This document shows positions 23,802 through 31,550 of a stretch of 33,295 nt of DNA, one piece after another; the stretch's first letter is position 1, and every line of letters starts with the position of its first letter. Both the position numbers and the translations under genes were made by a program. Source of the stretch: CAZVYJ01 sp964631565. GTDB taxonomy: Bacteria > Planctomycetota > Phycisphaerae > SM23-33. The notes under the pieces were generated by a model that saw nothing but the letters and a program-made list of their open reading frames with translations, ran no database searches and was not told the origin of the DNA. Where the stretch lies: contig CAZVYJ010000029.1 of assembly GCA_964631565.1 (NCBI GenBank), positions 1-33,295 of the forward strand, read 5' to 3'.

Positions 23802-25091
23802 CTAAAATTTCCAGACCAGATCGGCCTGAATGGTGGTGGTCGTTCTGCCTTCGCTGGAGCCTACAATCGGCTCGGTGTAGAAGAGCGTAAGGCCGGCCGT
23901 CAGGAAATCGTCAATGTTGTACTCGGCGCCCCAGACGTGCCCCTTGCGATTGGCGTGCCCGAAGTCGCTGTCGTTGAACTGGCCGACCACGGCGTTCGCC
24001 TCGATGTACTTGTAGGCATAGCTGAACGACCAGTCGCCTTTCTTCTTGTTCTTGCCGACGGCGATGCCGACGGCGTAAGCATCTGACTGGTCTTCATAGG
24101 GACTGATCGAGTCTTCGTCGCCACAGTTGTGGGCGTAATCGAAGTACGCCGACATCGGCAGGTTGAAGGCGGTCCAGCTGACCTTGTTCAGCAGGTCCAG
24201 TATCTGGAATTCCCTGGCGGCCAGCTCGTTGTTGACGACATGGTTGCCGTTTGCGGCGCGATAGTTGTCGGCGAAGTGGTCGTAGTCGTAGTATGCAGCC
24301 GCGAACATCCACTTCACGTCCTTCACGATGGTCCACGTGGCGCCTGCCTGGTAGCCGACGAGGGTCACATCGTTGTTCGTGCTGTTCTCCTCGACTACGA
24401 AGTAGCCGACGCTGGCGAACGGCTCAATGCATTCCAGTCCGGGAATCTTGTGTTTGTACTGCGCCCAGAAACCTTCGGGGTTGACGTCGCTGTCCCATAT
24501 CATGCTGGTGTTTTCATACGGCACGGCAAATTTGCCGCCCATGATGGTGAACCCTTCGAGCCACTTCGGCGAGTACTTCGCGTACGCCTGGTCCAGCCAT
24601 ATGGCCTTGTCGGCAAAGCCGATGTCCATGGTCTGGTTGGTCGATGTCGGGTTGGGCAGGTCGTCGTAGGCCGACGAGCTTTCGCCGCTGGCGATGCGGA
24701 AGCCGACTTCCATCTGATCTTCCCACCACGTCTTGGTCACGCCGAAGCGGAGCCTGTATCTCGCGCGGTTGCGGGAGCGGTCGGTGTAGTTGAAGCACTC
24801 GCCCTGGTAACGCAGCCGCAAATCGCCCTTGAACTTGAGGTTCTCCAGCCAGCTCGGCAGCACCTCGTGCTTGCCGGCGTCCTTCTGCATCTCATTGACC
24901 GATTTGAGATATTTCTCCGTTTCCGCGTAGTTCGCCTCCAGTTCGTCGAGACGATTCTGCGTATCCTTCAGACGAGTCTTGAGGGCCTCCACAGTAGTCC
25001 CAAGCTCCTCCTTGTCCGGGTCATCGGCGAAGACCGAGCCGGCCGCGGCCAGAAGCGTCAGGGCCGTAAACAGCAGTAGACATTTCCGCAT
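23802..25091 (-). CDS. Outer-membrane porin-like protein
   Basis: This 429-residue protein has a Sec signal peptide (CLLLFTALTLLAAAGSVFA), a coiled-coil-like segment (about 25-70) with heptad spacing such as VEALKTRLKDTQNRLDELEA, and then a long beta-rich region of alternating aromatic strands. It ends in the beta-signal-like ADLVWKF with a terminal Phe, as outer-membrane barrels do. It resembles putative porins of the Porin_5 type with a periplasmic coiled-coil stalk. The start has AAAGGAG 6 nt upstream. It lies downstream of phoU but behind a strong terminator and has its own 11-bp-spaced repeats at 25195-25233, which I read as a Pho box. A phosphate-inducible porin is a reasonable inference; pore selectivity is not visible in the sequence. 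Confidence 0.85.
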   Translation of the reverse strand: MRKCLLLFTALTLLAAAGSVFADDPDKEELGTTVEALKTRLKDTQNRLDELEANYAETEKYLKSVNEMQKDAGKHEVLPSWLENLKFKGDLRLRYQGECFNYTDRSRNRARYRLRFGVTKTWWEDQMEVGFRIASGESSSAYDDLPNPTSTNQTMDIGFADKAIWLDQAYAKYSPKWLEGFTIMGGKFAVPYENTSMIWDSDVNPEGFWAQYKHKIPGLECIEPFASVGYFVVEENSTNNDVTLVGYQAGATWTIVKDVKWMFAAAYYDYDHFADNYRAANGNHVVNNELAAREFQILDLLNKVSWTAFNLPMSAYFDYAHNCGDEDSISPYEDQSDAYAVGIAVGKNKKKGDWSFSYAYKYIEANAVVGQFNDSDFGHANRKGHVWGAEYNIDDFLTAGLTLFYTEPIVGSSEGRTTTTIQADLVWKF

Positions 25092-25194
25092 CTTGCACTC
25101 CTTTCGTTTCGCTGTCAGGCGGATCAGCTTCCACAGAGGCCGGGCTCCCGGCCTGGACTGTGACTGCTACCTGGCCGAAGTATCCGTGCGGAGC

Positions 25195-25233
25195 GCAAAG
25201 ACCTTATGAAGGGTGTGTGAAATGTCGGTGAAA
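25195..25233 (-). promoter_or_regulatory. Putative Pho box upstream of the porin
   Basis: On the minus strand, hexamers TTTCAC (25233-25228), TTTCAC (25222-25217), CTTCAT (25211-25206) and the weaker CTTTGC (25200-25195) repeat every 11 bp, the helical spacing of tandem PhoB half-sites. GATACT (25184-25179), 10 bp further on, is a possible -10 element. Unit orientation and period match the array in front of pstS. Confidence 0.6.
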
Positions 25234-25275
25234 GAGGTCTTGCGGCGAGCAGATGTGATGTTTGGTAAAGCCCCC

Positions 25276-25307
25276 AAAAAGCCCTGCCGATGCATCGGCA
25301 GGGCTTT
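25276..25307 (-). terminator. Intrinsic terminator after phoU
   Basis: A perfect 13-bp stem, AAAGCCCTGCCGA (25278-25290) and TCGGCAGGGCTTT (25295-25307), with a TGCA loop, is followed by TTTTT on the minus strand. It lies 62 nt past the phoU stop and separates the pst-phoU operon from the porin transcript. The stem is symmetrical and could also work on the plus strand, where no gene reads into it. Confidence 0.9.
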
Positions 25308-25368
25308 GAAAGCAACGGGTTTTGAAAATAACGGTTCTGAAATCAACAGGTTCTGAAAAACATCAACC

Positions 25369-26034
25369 TTATGTGTGCGACGTGCCGCCGTGGCGGACGA
25401 TATCGCCGGTCCGCAGGAAGATGATGTCCTCGGCGATGTTCGTGCACAGGTCGCCTATCCGCTCAAGGGCCTTGGCGATGTTGATGAGCGTCATGACCGC
25501 CTCGGCGTCGCGAGGAAGGGAACTGCCGGGGTCCAGCACGGAGCGGACGAAATTGCGGTGTGCCATGTCCGTCTCGTCGTCGTCGGAGATTACCGACTGG
25601 GCCGTGTCGGTATCGGTGACGCTGAGCATGCGGACCGTCTTGCCGAGCGCATTGGTCACGCAGTCGGCCAGGCGAAGGAACATCGCATTGCCGCTGAGGT
25701 CAATGTTCGACGCGCGAAGATGCTTGACCCGCTTGCCCATGCCGGCGGCGAAATCGGCTATCCGCTCCAGGTCGCTGTTGGCCTTGATAATCGTGCAGAT
25801 TTTCCGCAGGTCGATGGCGGCCGGCTGATAAAGCGCCAGCAGGCGGATGCATTCCTGCTCGATCTCGACCTCCTCGATGTCTATCGCCGAGTCGTTTTCG
25901 TGAACCCGCATGCCGGCCTCGACGTCGGTTTTCCTGATGGCGTTCAGCGCGTCCATGTAGGCCTGCTCGACGCGCATGCCCATGTAGTCGAGGCGAAGCA
26001 TGAGTTTTTCGAGGCGTCGCTGTAAATCAGACAT
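25369..26034 (-). CDS. phoU: Phosphate-specific transport system accessory protein PhoU
   Basis: This 221-residue all-helical protein has two PhoU repeats. Each carries the metal-cluster motif: EVEIEQECIRLLALYQPAA with DLERIADFA in the first, and the matching ALERIGDLCTNIAEDIIFL in the second. PhoU restrains PhoR signalling and Pst activity when phosphate is plentiful, acting at the inner face of the membrane. The start has AAAGGAAA upstream, and the gene begins 21 nt after the pstB stop, so it is the last gene of the pst operon, followed by a strong terminator. Length and motifs are standard. Confidence 0.95.
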   Translation of the reverse strand: MSDLQRRLEKLMLRLDYMGMRVEQAYMDALNAIRKTDVEAGMRVHENDSAIDIEEVEIEQECIRLLALYQPAAIDLRKICTIIKANSDLERIADFAAGMGKRVKHLRASNIDLSGNAMFLRLADCVTNALGKTVRMLSVTDTDTAQSVISDDDETDMAHRNFVRSVLDPGSSLPRDAEAVMTLINIAKALERIGDLCTNIAEDIIFLRTGDIVRHGGTSHT

Positions 26035-26055
26035 TGTCGTTTCCTTTTTTCAGGC

Positions 26056-26985
26056 TTATCCGAACCTGCCTGTGATGTAATCTTCGGTCCGGCTCCTGGC
26101 CGGTTTCGTGAATATATCCTTCGTCGGGCCGTACTCTATAAGCTCGCCCATGCAGAAGAACGCCGTCATGTCGCTTACGCGGGCGGCCTGCTGCATGTTG
26201 TGCGTCACGATCACTATGGTGTACTCGTCCTTCAGCCGGGCTATCAGGTCCTCTATGCGACCGGTGGCTATCGGGTCGAGCGCCGAGCACGGCTCGTCCA
26301 TGAGCAGCACCTTCGGACCGGTCGCCAGCGCCCTGGCGATGCAAATCCGCTGCTGCTGCCCGCCCGACAGCGCCAGGGCCGATTTTTTCAGTTCGTCCTT
26401 CACTTCCTCCCACAGGGCTGCGTCGCGCAGGCACTTCTCGACGATTTCGTCCAGGTCGGCCCGCCTGCGGACGCCCTGCAGCCTCGGCCCGAACGCGATG
26501 TTGTCATATATGCTCTTGGGAAACGGATTGGGCTTCTGAAAAACCATGCCGACCTGCTGGCGGAGATTAACGAGGTTCACCCGCCTGTCGTAGACATTGA
26601 CGCCGTTGACTTCGAGCCGGCCGGTCGCACGCGTGTGCGGCACGAGGTCGTTCATGCGGTTTATGCTCCGCAGGAACGTGCTCTTGCCGCAGCCGCTCGG
26701 GCCGATGATAGCCGTCACCGAGCATGGATAGATGTCCATCGAGATATCACGCACGCCGACTTTGCTGCCGTAATAGAGGCTGAAATCCTTCGACTGAATA
26801 ATCGCACACGGGCATTCGGCCTTCGCATCAACCGGCTTGGCAGCGCGGCCGACCTGCAGACCGGCGCCGACGGAAATTCTTATGCCGTCGCGTGCCGATG
26901 CCGGTGCGTCGGCGATTCCGCCTGCTTTTGCTATGTCTGAAGCAACTGGCATTTTCTCGGTTTCCTTTCGGTTGTCACTGTTCAT
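26056..26985 (-). CDS. pstB: Phosphate ABC transporter ATP-binding protein
   Basis: This protein (309 residues from 26985) is the ATPase that powers phosphate import. Walker A is GPSGCGKSTF, the signature is LSGGQQQRICIARALA, Walker B is VLLMDEPCSALDP and the switch His is in VIVTHNMQQAARVSD. The PstB-specific SINRMNDLVPHTRATG is also present. An N-terminal extension of about 55 residues rich in Ala precedes the usual PstB start near SKDFSLYYGSK. Three starts are possible: GTG 27000 overlapping the pstA stop, ATG 26985 with GAGG 9 nt upstream, and ATG 26952 after AAAGGAAA. The last two are about equally good. It sits between pstA and phoU. Confidence 0.94.
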   Translation of the reverse strand: MNSDNRKETEKMPVASDIAKAGGIADAPASARDGIRISVGAGLQVGRAAKPVDAKAECPCAIIQSKDFSLYYGSKVGVRDISMDIYPCSVTAIIGPSGCGKSTFLRSINRMNDLVPHTRATGRLEVNGVNVYDRRVNLVNLRQQVGMVFQKPNPFPKSIYDNIAFGPRLQGVRRRADLDEIVEKCLRDAALWEEVKDELKKSALALSGGQQQRICIARALATGPKVLLMDEPCSALDPIATGRIEDLIARLKDEYTIVIVTHNMQQAARVSDMTAFFCMGELIEYGPTKDIFTKPARSRTEDYITGRFG

Positions 26986-26996
26986 TACAGGCTGCC

Positions 26997-28658
26997 TCAC
27001 GCGCTGCGAAGTTTTCTGGAAAGTCGCGATCTGATGATGATGGCCGCGATGTTCAGGATAAGGACCAGCAGGATCAGCGTCATAATCATGCCGTACTGGT
27101 TGTGCGGCACGCGTGCGGCTATCGTGTCGCCGCAGGCCATGTCGTAGCTGCTCGTGGAAAGCGCCCTTGTCGGGCCTTCGAATATCGATTTCGGCGAAGG
27201 CCCGGACGCCATCGCCGCGACGAAGATAATCGGCGCCGTTTCGCCGGCTGCTCGCGAGAGACTCAGTATTATTCCGGTCATTATGCCCGGCATGGCCGCC
27301 GGCAGCGTGACCAGCAGGAACGTCCGCAGGCCGCCTGCGCCAAGCGACAGCGACGCCTCTTTATATGTTCTGGGAACGGACTTGATGGCCTCTTCGCTGG
27401 CCCGGATCATTACCGGCAGAACGAGGATCGCCAGCGTCATGCCTCCGGCCAGCGTGTTTGGCATGGTGCTCAGGCCGAGAAAGCTCACGTGCTCCGGCAT
27501 CCATTCCAGGAACAGCACGAAGCCGAACAGGCCGAACACGATGCTCGGCACGCCGGCCAGCGTATTGATGCACATGCGTATGAACCGCACGAACAGCGTG
27601 TCCCGCGTGCACTCGACAAGGTGCGCCGCCGTCATTATGCCTATAGGCACGGCAAAGGCCATCGACAGCAGCGCCAGCATCAGCGTGCCGTAAATCTCCG
27701 GCCCTATCCCGCCGAACTCGTGCCCCTGTGTGCAGTCGTCGACGAAATACTGCCAGTAAAACGTCCATCGCGGGTTGAGCATGGCATTGAACTCGCCGTC
27801 GTCGCGAAGCATGGCGAACACTTCATCCAGGCCCCCGTCGAAGAAACTCGACCTGTCAACCAGACGAGGTTCGCTTTTCTGGACGTTTTTGTCCCACACT
27901 TCCTTGTAGAGGAGCTGCCGGCGGTATTTCTCGGCTACGTCGAGCCGCGTCGCGCCGTAGTTCTCCTGCACGAGGTCGGCCCTGGCTTTCCGGCCCGGGG
28001 CCGGACCGAGCAGCTTGTACAGCAAGTCGTTGACCGCCTTGAGTTCCTCGGCGTACTTCTGCCGCCGCTGCTGGATGTCCACACCGCTGTCCAGGACCGC
28101 CAGGTAATCCTCCGCCAGCGGGAAAAAACTTTCGCCGGCTGTGCCCTTGAACACATCATCATCTTTCTGCGAAAGCACTTCCTGCAGCAGTCGCCTCGCT
28201 TCGTCGGGATCAACCGACTCGAAGGCTGAAATCAGCCCGTCGCGAACATCGCTCGCCCGCTTCCTGGCTTTTCTGAACGCCGACTGCGATATTTCCTTGG
28301 CGTCGTGGCGAACTTCGAGCTGCTTTTTCATGTCGCGGTAAATCTGCCGGGCGTTGTCTATTTCATACGAAACGTCGATTCCTATCGAGAACTGCCTCAG
28401 CTTCCTGTACAGCCCTGCGCGGGCCTTGTCGGTCTGCTTTATTTCGCTTTCGAGGCTGACCCAGTCGCCGCGGCGCCAAAGCGGCTCGAAGAACTGCATC
28501 TTCCGGAACTCCACGGTTCCCCTGAAGACGACAGCCGTAGCCCCGCGATAAAACATCGGCCCAAGTATGATAAGCAGCGCGCCGGCCATCAGAACCACCG
28601 ACATGCCGGCAGAGCCGGTGAAAAGCTTATCCATCAGACTGCGGAAAAATCGCCTCAT
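26997..28658 (-). CDS. pstA: Phosphate ABC transporter permease PstA with large extracytoplasmic insert
   Basis: This 553-residue protein is the second membrane subunit of the phosphate importer. After TM1 (about 18-37) comes an extracytoplasmic region of about 270 residues (50-320) rich in charged helices with coiled-coil character. The permease core follows (about 322-545), with GTLMLALLSMAFAVPIGIMT and the EAA loop EEAIKSVPRTYKEASLSLGA that docks PstB. A usual PstA is near 300 residues, so some 230 are extra. Some proteobacterial PstA proteins also carry a large inserted domain, but I cannot say whether this one is homologous. The ATG overlaps the pstC stop (ATGA), with GGGGGAAAG upstream, which indicates translational coupling. 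The frame is open further upstream but that is the pstC region in another frame. Confidence 0.93.
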   Translation of the reverse strand: MRRFFRSLMDKLFTGSAGMSVVLMAGALLIILGPMFYRGATAVVFRGTVEFRKMQFFEPLWRRGDWVSLESEIKQTDKARAGLYRKLRQFSIGIDVSYEIDNARQIYRDMKKQLEVRHDAKEISQSAFRKARKRASDVRDGLISAFESVDPDEARRLLQEVLSQKDDDVFKGTAGESFFPLAEDYLAVLDSGVDIQQRRQKYAEELKAVNDLLYKLLGPAPGRKARADLVQENYGATRLDVAEKYRRQLLYKEVWDKNVQKSEPRLVDRSSFFDGGLDEVFAMLRDDGEFNAMLNPRWTFYWQYFVDDCTQGHEFGGIGPEIYGTLMLALLSMAFAVPIGIMTAAHLVECTRDTLFVRFIRMCINTLAGVPSIVFGLFGFVLFLEWMPEHVSFLGLSTMPNTLAGGMTLAILVLPVMIRASEEAIKSVPRTYKEASLSLGAGGLRTFLLVTLPAAMPGIMTGIILSLSRAAGETAPIIFVAAMASGPSPKSIFEGPTRALSTSSYDMACGDTIAARVPHNQYGMIMTLILLVLILNIAAIIIRSRLSRKLRSA

Positions 28659-29665
28659 CCGGCTTTCCCCCTTGCCGGGCGTCTTGCCCGCGAAAGGAAA
28701 AACTCGCTGGCGAGGTTGAGCATGAACGTTATCACCAGCAGCATCAGGCCCAGCGAAAACAGCGCCTGTCGGTGCAGGCCGCCAGCTTCCGCTTCGCTCA
28801 TTTCCTGCGCGATGGTGGCCGTAAGAGTCCGTACCGATGCGGTCATATCCCACCACGGCGTCGGAATCTGCTTGGCCATGCCGCTCGCCATCCACACCAG
28901 CATCGTTTCGCCGACGGCCCGCATGAATCCGAGTATCACCGCCGCGATAATGCCGCTGTGGGCGGCCGGGATGACGACCTTCAGCATCACCTCCGCCCGG
29001 GTTGAACCCAGCGCGTAGCCGCCCTCCCGCAGTTCCCTGCCGACCGAGCTTATGGCGTCCTCCGAGATGCTGACTATCGTTGGGACGGCCATCACGGCGA
29101 GCATGACGGCCGCGTTCAGCGCGTTCGTGCCGCTGGGAATGCCGAAGGTCTTCTGAAGCCACGGCGCGACCACCAGCACGGCGAAAAAGCCGTAAGCCAC
29201 CGAAGGGATGGCCGCGAGAATCTCGATTATCGGCTTGATGAACTGCCTGGCCTTGAAGGCGCAGATGTCGCTTAAAAACACCGCGGCCGCCAGCCCGACC
29301 GGCACGGCGATAATCATCGCGCCGACAGTCACGATGCCCGAGCCGAAAAGCATGGCCGTTGCGCCAAATTCCGGGGCGGCGGCGTGCTCGGGGTACCAGT
29401 CGATATGCGGATTCAGAAGCTCGGTGAAGCCCCGCTTCATGAAGAAGGGCCACGCCTTGACGATTATGAAAACGAAAATCAGCAGGACCGAAACAATCAT
29501 CAGCGACGCGACCGTCGTGAGGAAAGCCTTCCCGACGATGCTCCTGGCGAAGCCGACGATGTCCTGCTTTGGGGTAAGCAGCAGCGGCCGGTCGAAAACG
29601 CCGGCCGCCGCCTGCCTGCCGTCACCTGAATCCAGGTCAAGTTGTGCGGATTTCGATGCTTCCAT
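28655..29665 (-). CDS. pstC: Phosphate ABC transporter permease PstC
   Basis: This 336-residue permease pairs with PstA. It has six membrane segments; TM1 is about 48-70 (LTTVASLMIVSVLLIFVFII), the core starts near GATAMLFGSGIVTVGAMIIA, and the EAA loop is SSVGRELREGGYALGSTRAE, followed by AVGETMLVWMASG. The cytosolic N-terminus of about 40 residues is polar. GTG 29671 and ATG 29665 are both possible starts; neither has a strong ribosome binding site. It begins about 16 nt after pstS and overlaps pstA by 4 nt, so the operon order pstS-C-A-B-phoU is the standard one. Confidence 0.95.
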   Translation of the reverse strand: MEASKSAQLDLDSGDGRQAAAGVFDRPLLLTPKQDIVGFARSIVGKAFLTTVASLMIVSVLLIFVFIIVKAWPFFMKRGFTELLNPHIDWYPEHAAAPEFGATAMLFGSGIVTVGAMIIAVPVGLAAAVFLSDICAFKARQFIKPIIEILAAIPSVAYGFFAVLVVAPWLQKTFGIPSGTNALNAAVMLAVMAVPTIVSISEDAISSVGRELREGGYALGSTRAEVMLKVVIPAAHSGIIAAVILGFMRAVGETMLVWMASGMAKQIPTPWWDMTASVRTLTATIAQEMSEAEAGGLHRQALFSLGLMLLVITFMLNLASEFFLSRARRPARGKAG

Positions 29666-29680
29666 GCGCACCTGCTTCTG

Positions 29681-30517
29681 TTAGTAATCAGTCACGGGAA
29701 CGAAACCCTTGGCCTCGATGATTTCCTGACCCTTCTCAGTCAGGTGGAAAGTTACGAACCTGTGGGCCAGCGAGCCAAGTTCCGGATACCTGTTGGTGAA
29801 CAGGTACAGCGGACGGGCTATCGGGTATGTTCCGCCGGCAATCGTCTTGCGGGTCGGCATTACGCCTTCGACCTTCAGTGCCTTGACGTCCTTGTCGACG
29901 AAGCCCAGGCCGACGTAGCCGATGGCGCCCTTGGTGTCCTTGACGCGGGCGTGCATCTGCGGGTTCGAGCCGACGGTTTCGGCGCCGGTGGTGACCTTTT
30001 CCTTCTTCATGGCGATTTCTTCGAACACTTCGAATGTGCCGGAAGAGCTGTCGCGTCCTATCACCACGATTTCGCAGTCCGGGCCGCCGACTTCCTTCCA
30101 GTTGGTTATCTTGCCGGTGTAAATGTCGCGTATCCGGGCAAGCGTGAGTTCCTTGACCGTGTTCGACGGATGCACGACTACGCATACGCCGTCCATCGCA
30201 ATGGCGTGAGCGACTGGCAAAACGCCCTTCTCAACCGCTTTCTTGAATTCATCGTCCTTCATGAAACGGCTGAGCGTCGCGACGTCGCACTTGCCGTCGA
30301 TGAGGGCTGCGGCGCCGTCGCCGCTGCCTGTCTTGCGGACCGTGATGCTTATGTCGGAATCCGCTTTCTGCAACGCCTCGGCGAACGCCTCGGCAATCGG
30401 GCCGACCGTTGTCGAACCCTGAATCGTGAGTGTTTCGCCGGCCAGCGCTTCCTGCGCTGATACTCCGGCGATTAACGCCAGTACTGACACCATCGTGGCT
30501 TGCCATCTGCCTGTCAT
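29681..30517 (-). CDS. pstS: Phosphate-binding protein PstS
   Basis: This 278-residue periplasmic protein captures phosphate for the Pst importer. It has a cleavable signal peptide (likely cut near ALA-GET), then LTIQGSTTVGPIAEAFAEAL, RKTGSGDGAAALIDGKCDVA, the phosphate-loop GRDSSSGTFEVF and GAIGYVGLGFVD, all typical of the PstS/PBP_like_2 fold. There is no lipobox, so it is soluble rather than a lipoprotein. The start has AAGGAGA 7 nt upstream. It is the first gene of the pst operon and lies beneath the 11-bp repeat array at 30698-30736. Confidence 0.96.
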   Translation of the reverse strand: MTGRWQATMVSVLALIAGVSAQEALAGETLTIQGSTTVGPIAEAFAEALQKADSDISITVRKTGSGDGAAALIDGKCDVATLSRFMKDDEFKKAVEKGVLPVAHAIAMDGVCVVVHPSNTVKELTLARIRDIYTGKITNWKEVGGPDCEIVVIGRDSSSGTFEVFEEIAMKKEKVTTGAETVGSNPQMHARVKDTKGAIGYVGLGFVDKDVKALKVEGVMPTRKTIAGGTYPIARPLYLFTNRYPELGSLAHRFVTFHLTEKGQEIIEAKGFVPVTDY

Positions 30518-30676
30518 TGGACTTTCTCCTTAATGCTGTCGGTTACAAAAACCTGCCTGGGACCATCCCATTCGCGACGCCGTCCTGAATACATCTCCGC
30601 AGGCAAGGTTGCATGAAGCACAGGCGAAGAATGCGCTAATCTGTGATTCTTTCCGCCGGTGCTTACCGGCCTGGCG

Positions 30677-30736
30677 TGTATATTCTCCGGGCGCCGTGTT
30701 AAGCGTGCGTTTGCCGCACGTTAAGATTGTGTTAGA
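30677..30736 (-). promoter_or_regulatory. Pho box array and candidate pstS promoter, shared with phoB
   Basis: Four direct repeats start exactly 11 bp apart on the plus strand: GTTAAG (30698), GTTTGC (30709), GTTAAG (30720) and GTTAGA (30731). On the minus strand they read TCTAAC, CTTAAC, GCAAAC, CTTAAC toward pstS. A -10-like TATACA (30682-30677) follows after 15 bp. The unit and spacing resemble the CTTAAC-type Pho boxes described in cyanobacteria and the TTAACA repeats of Bacillus. On the phoB side a weak TTGACG (30752-30757) and TAGAAT (30773-30778) pair has 15-bp spacing. The rest of the 30518-30786 gap holds no gene. Confidence 0.75.
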
Positions 30737-30786
30737 GTTGCAAGACGGGTATTGACGCGGGCTGATACATGTTAGAATGGGGTCAA

Positions 30787-31482
30787 ATGTCCAGAAAACG
30801 CATAATACTCGTCGAGGACGAGAAGGACATGGCCGAGCTTGTGGCCATGCGTCTCCGCAAGGAGCATTACGACGTTGAAGTGGCCCATAACGGCCTGGAT
30901 GGGCTGGAGAAAATACGCTCCAGCCCGCCTGACCTGGCACTGCTGGATATCATGCTGCCCGGCATGAGCGGCACGGAAATAGCCGCGGAAATGCGGAAAG
31001 ACCCGCAAACCGCAGCCGTGCCGATAATCATGCTCACAGCCAAAAGTGAGGAAAGCGATATCGTCGTCGGCCTGCATGTCGGGGCGGACGACTACGTCAC
31101 GAAACCCTTCAGCATGTCGGTGCTGGTGGCCCGCATCTCGGCCGTCCTCCGCCGCAGCGACGGAGTCTCAGGCCCGCAGAACGGCGTGCTGTCGGCAGGT
31201 TCGGTTCGCGTAAATCTCGACACGCACACCGTCGAAGTCAACAGCAGCCCCGTCGCACTGACGCTCACCGAGTTTCGCATACTCGCGGCGGTCATCGCCG
31301 CCAGGGGCAGAGTGCTGACACGCAACCAGCTCATAGACAAAGCCCTCGGCCAGGACGCCGTCGTGACCGACCGGACAATCGACGTGCATGTAACCGCGCT
31401 TCGCCGCAAACTCGGCTCAGCACGCAATTGCATCGAGACGGTCAGAGGCATAGGATATCGCCTGGCGACCGACGACGATTGA
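30787..31482 (+). CDS. phoB: Phosphate regulon response regulator PhoB
   Basis: This 231-residue OmpR/PhoB-class regulator has a receiver domain (1-120) with phospho-acceptor Asp54 in LLDIMLPGM, Thr84 in IMLTAKSEE and Lys106 in DYVTKPFSM, and a C-terminal winged-helix DNA-binding domain (about 132-229) with LTLTEFRILAAVI, then TDRTIDVHVTALRRKLG and IETVRGIGYRL. The position next to pstS and phoR supports the PhoB name over other OmpR-class members. The ATG at 30787 has GGGG 5 nt upstream; an in-frame ATG at 30769 has none. It is divergent from pstS across the Pho box array, which suggests autoregulation. Confidence 0.93.
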   Translation: MSRKRIILVEDEKDMAELVAMRLRKEHYDVEVAHNGLDGLEKIRSSPPDLALLDIMLPGMSGTEIAAEMRKDPQTAAVPIIMLTAKSEESDIVVGLHVGADDYVTKPFSMSVLVARISAVLRRSDGVSGPQNGVLSAGSVRVNLDTHTVEVNSSPVALTLTEFRILAAVIAARGRVLTRNQLIDKALGQDAVVTDRTIDVHVTALRRKLGSARNCIETVRGIGYRLATDDD

Positions 31483-31550
31483 ACGCTTCAGTTTTCAACG
31501 GGCTTTCCCATGAAAACATTTTTCAGGCACATGATGCCGTCCGGCGAACG

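Noticed and set aside
28658..29453. Upstream extension of the pstA frame
   Set aside because: This part overlaps pstC out of frame and is Arg/Gly-rich without likeness to any protein; the ATG overlapping the pstC stop with GGGGGAAAG upstream is the clear start.
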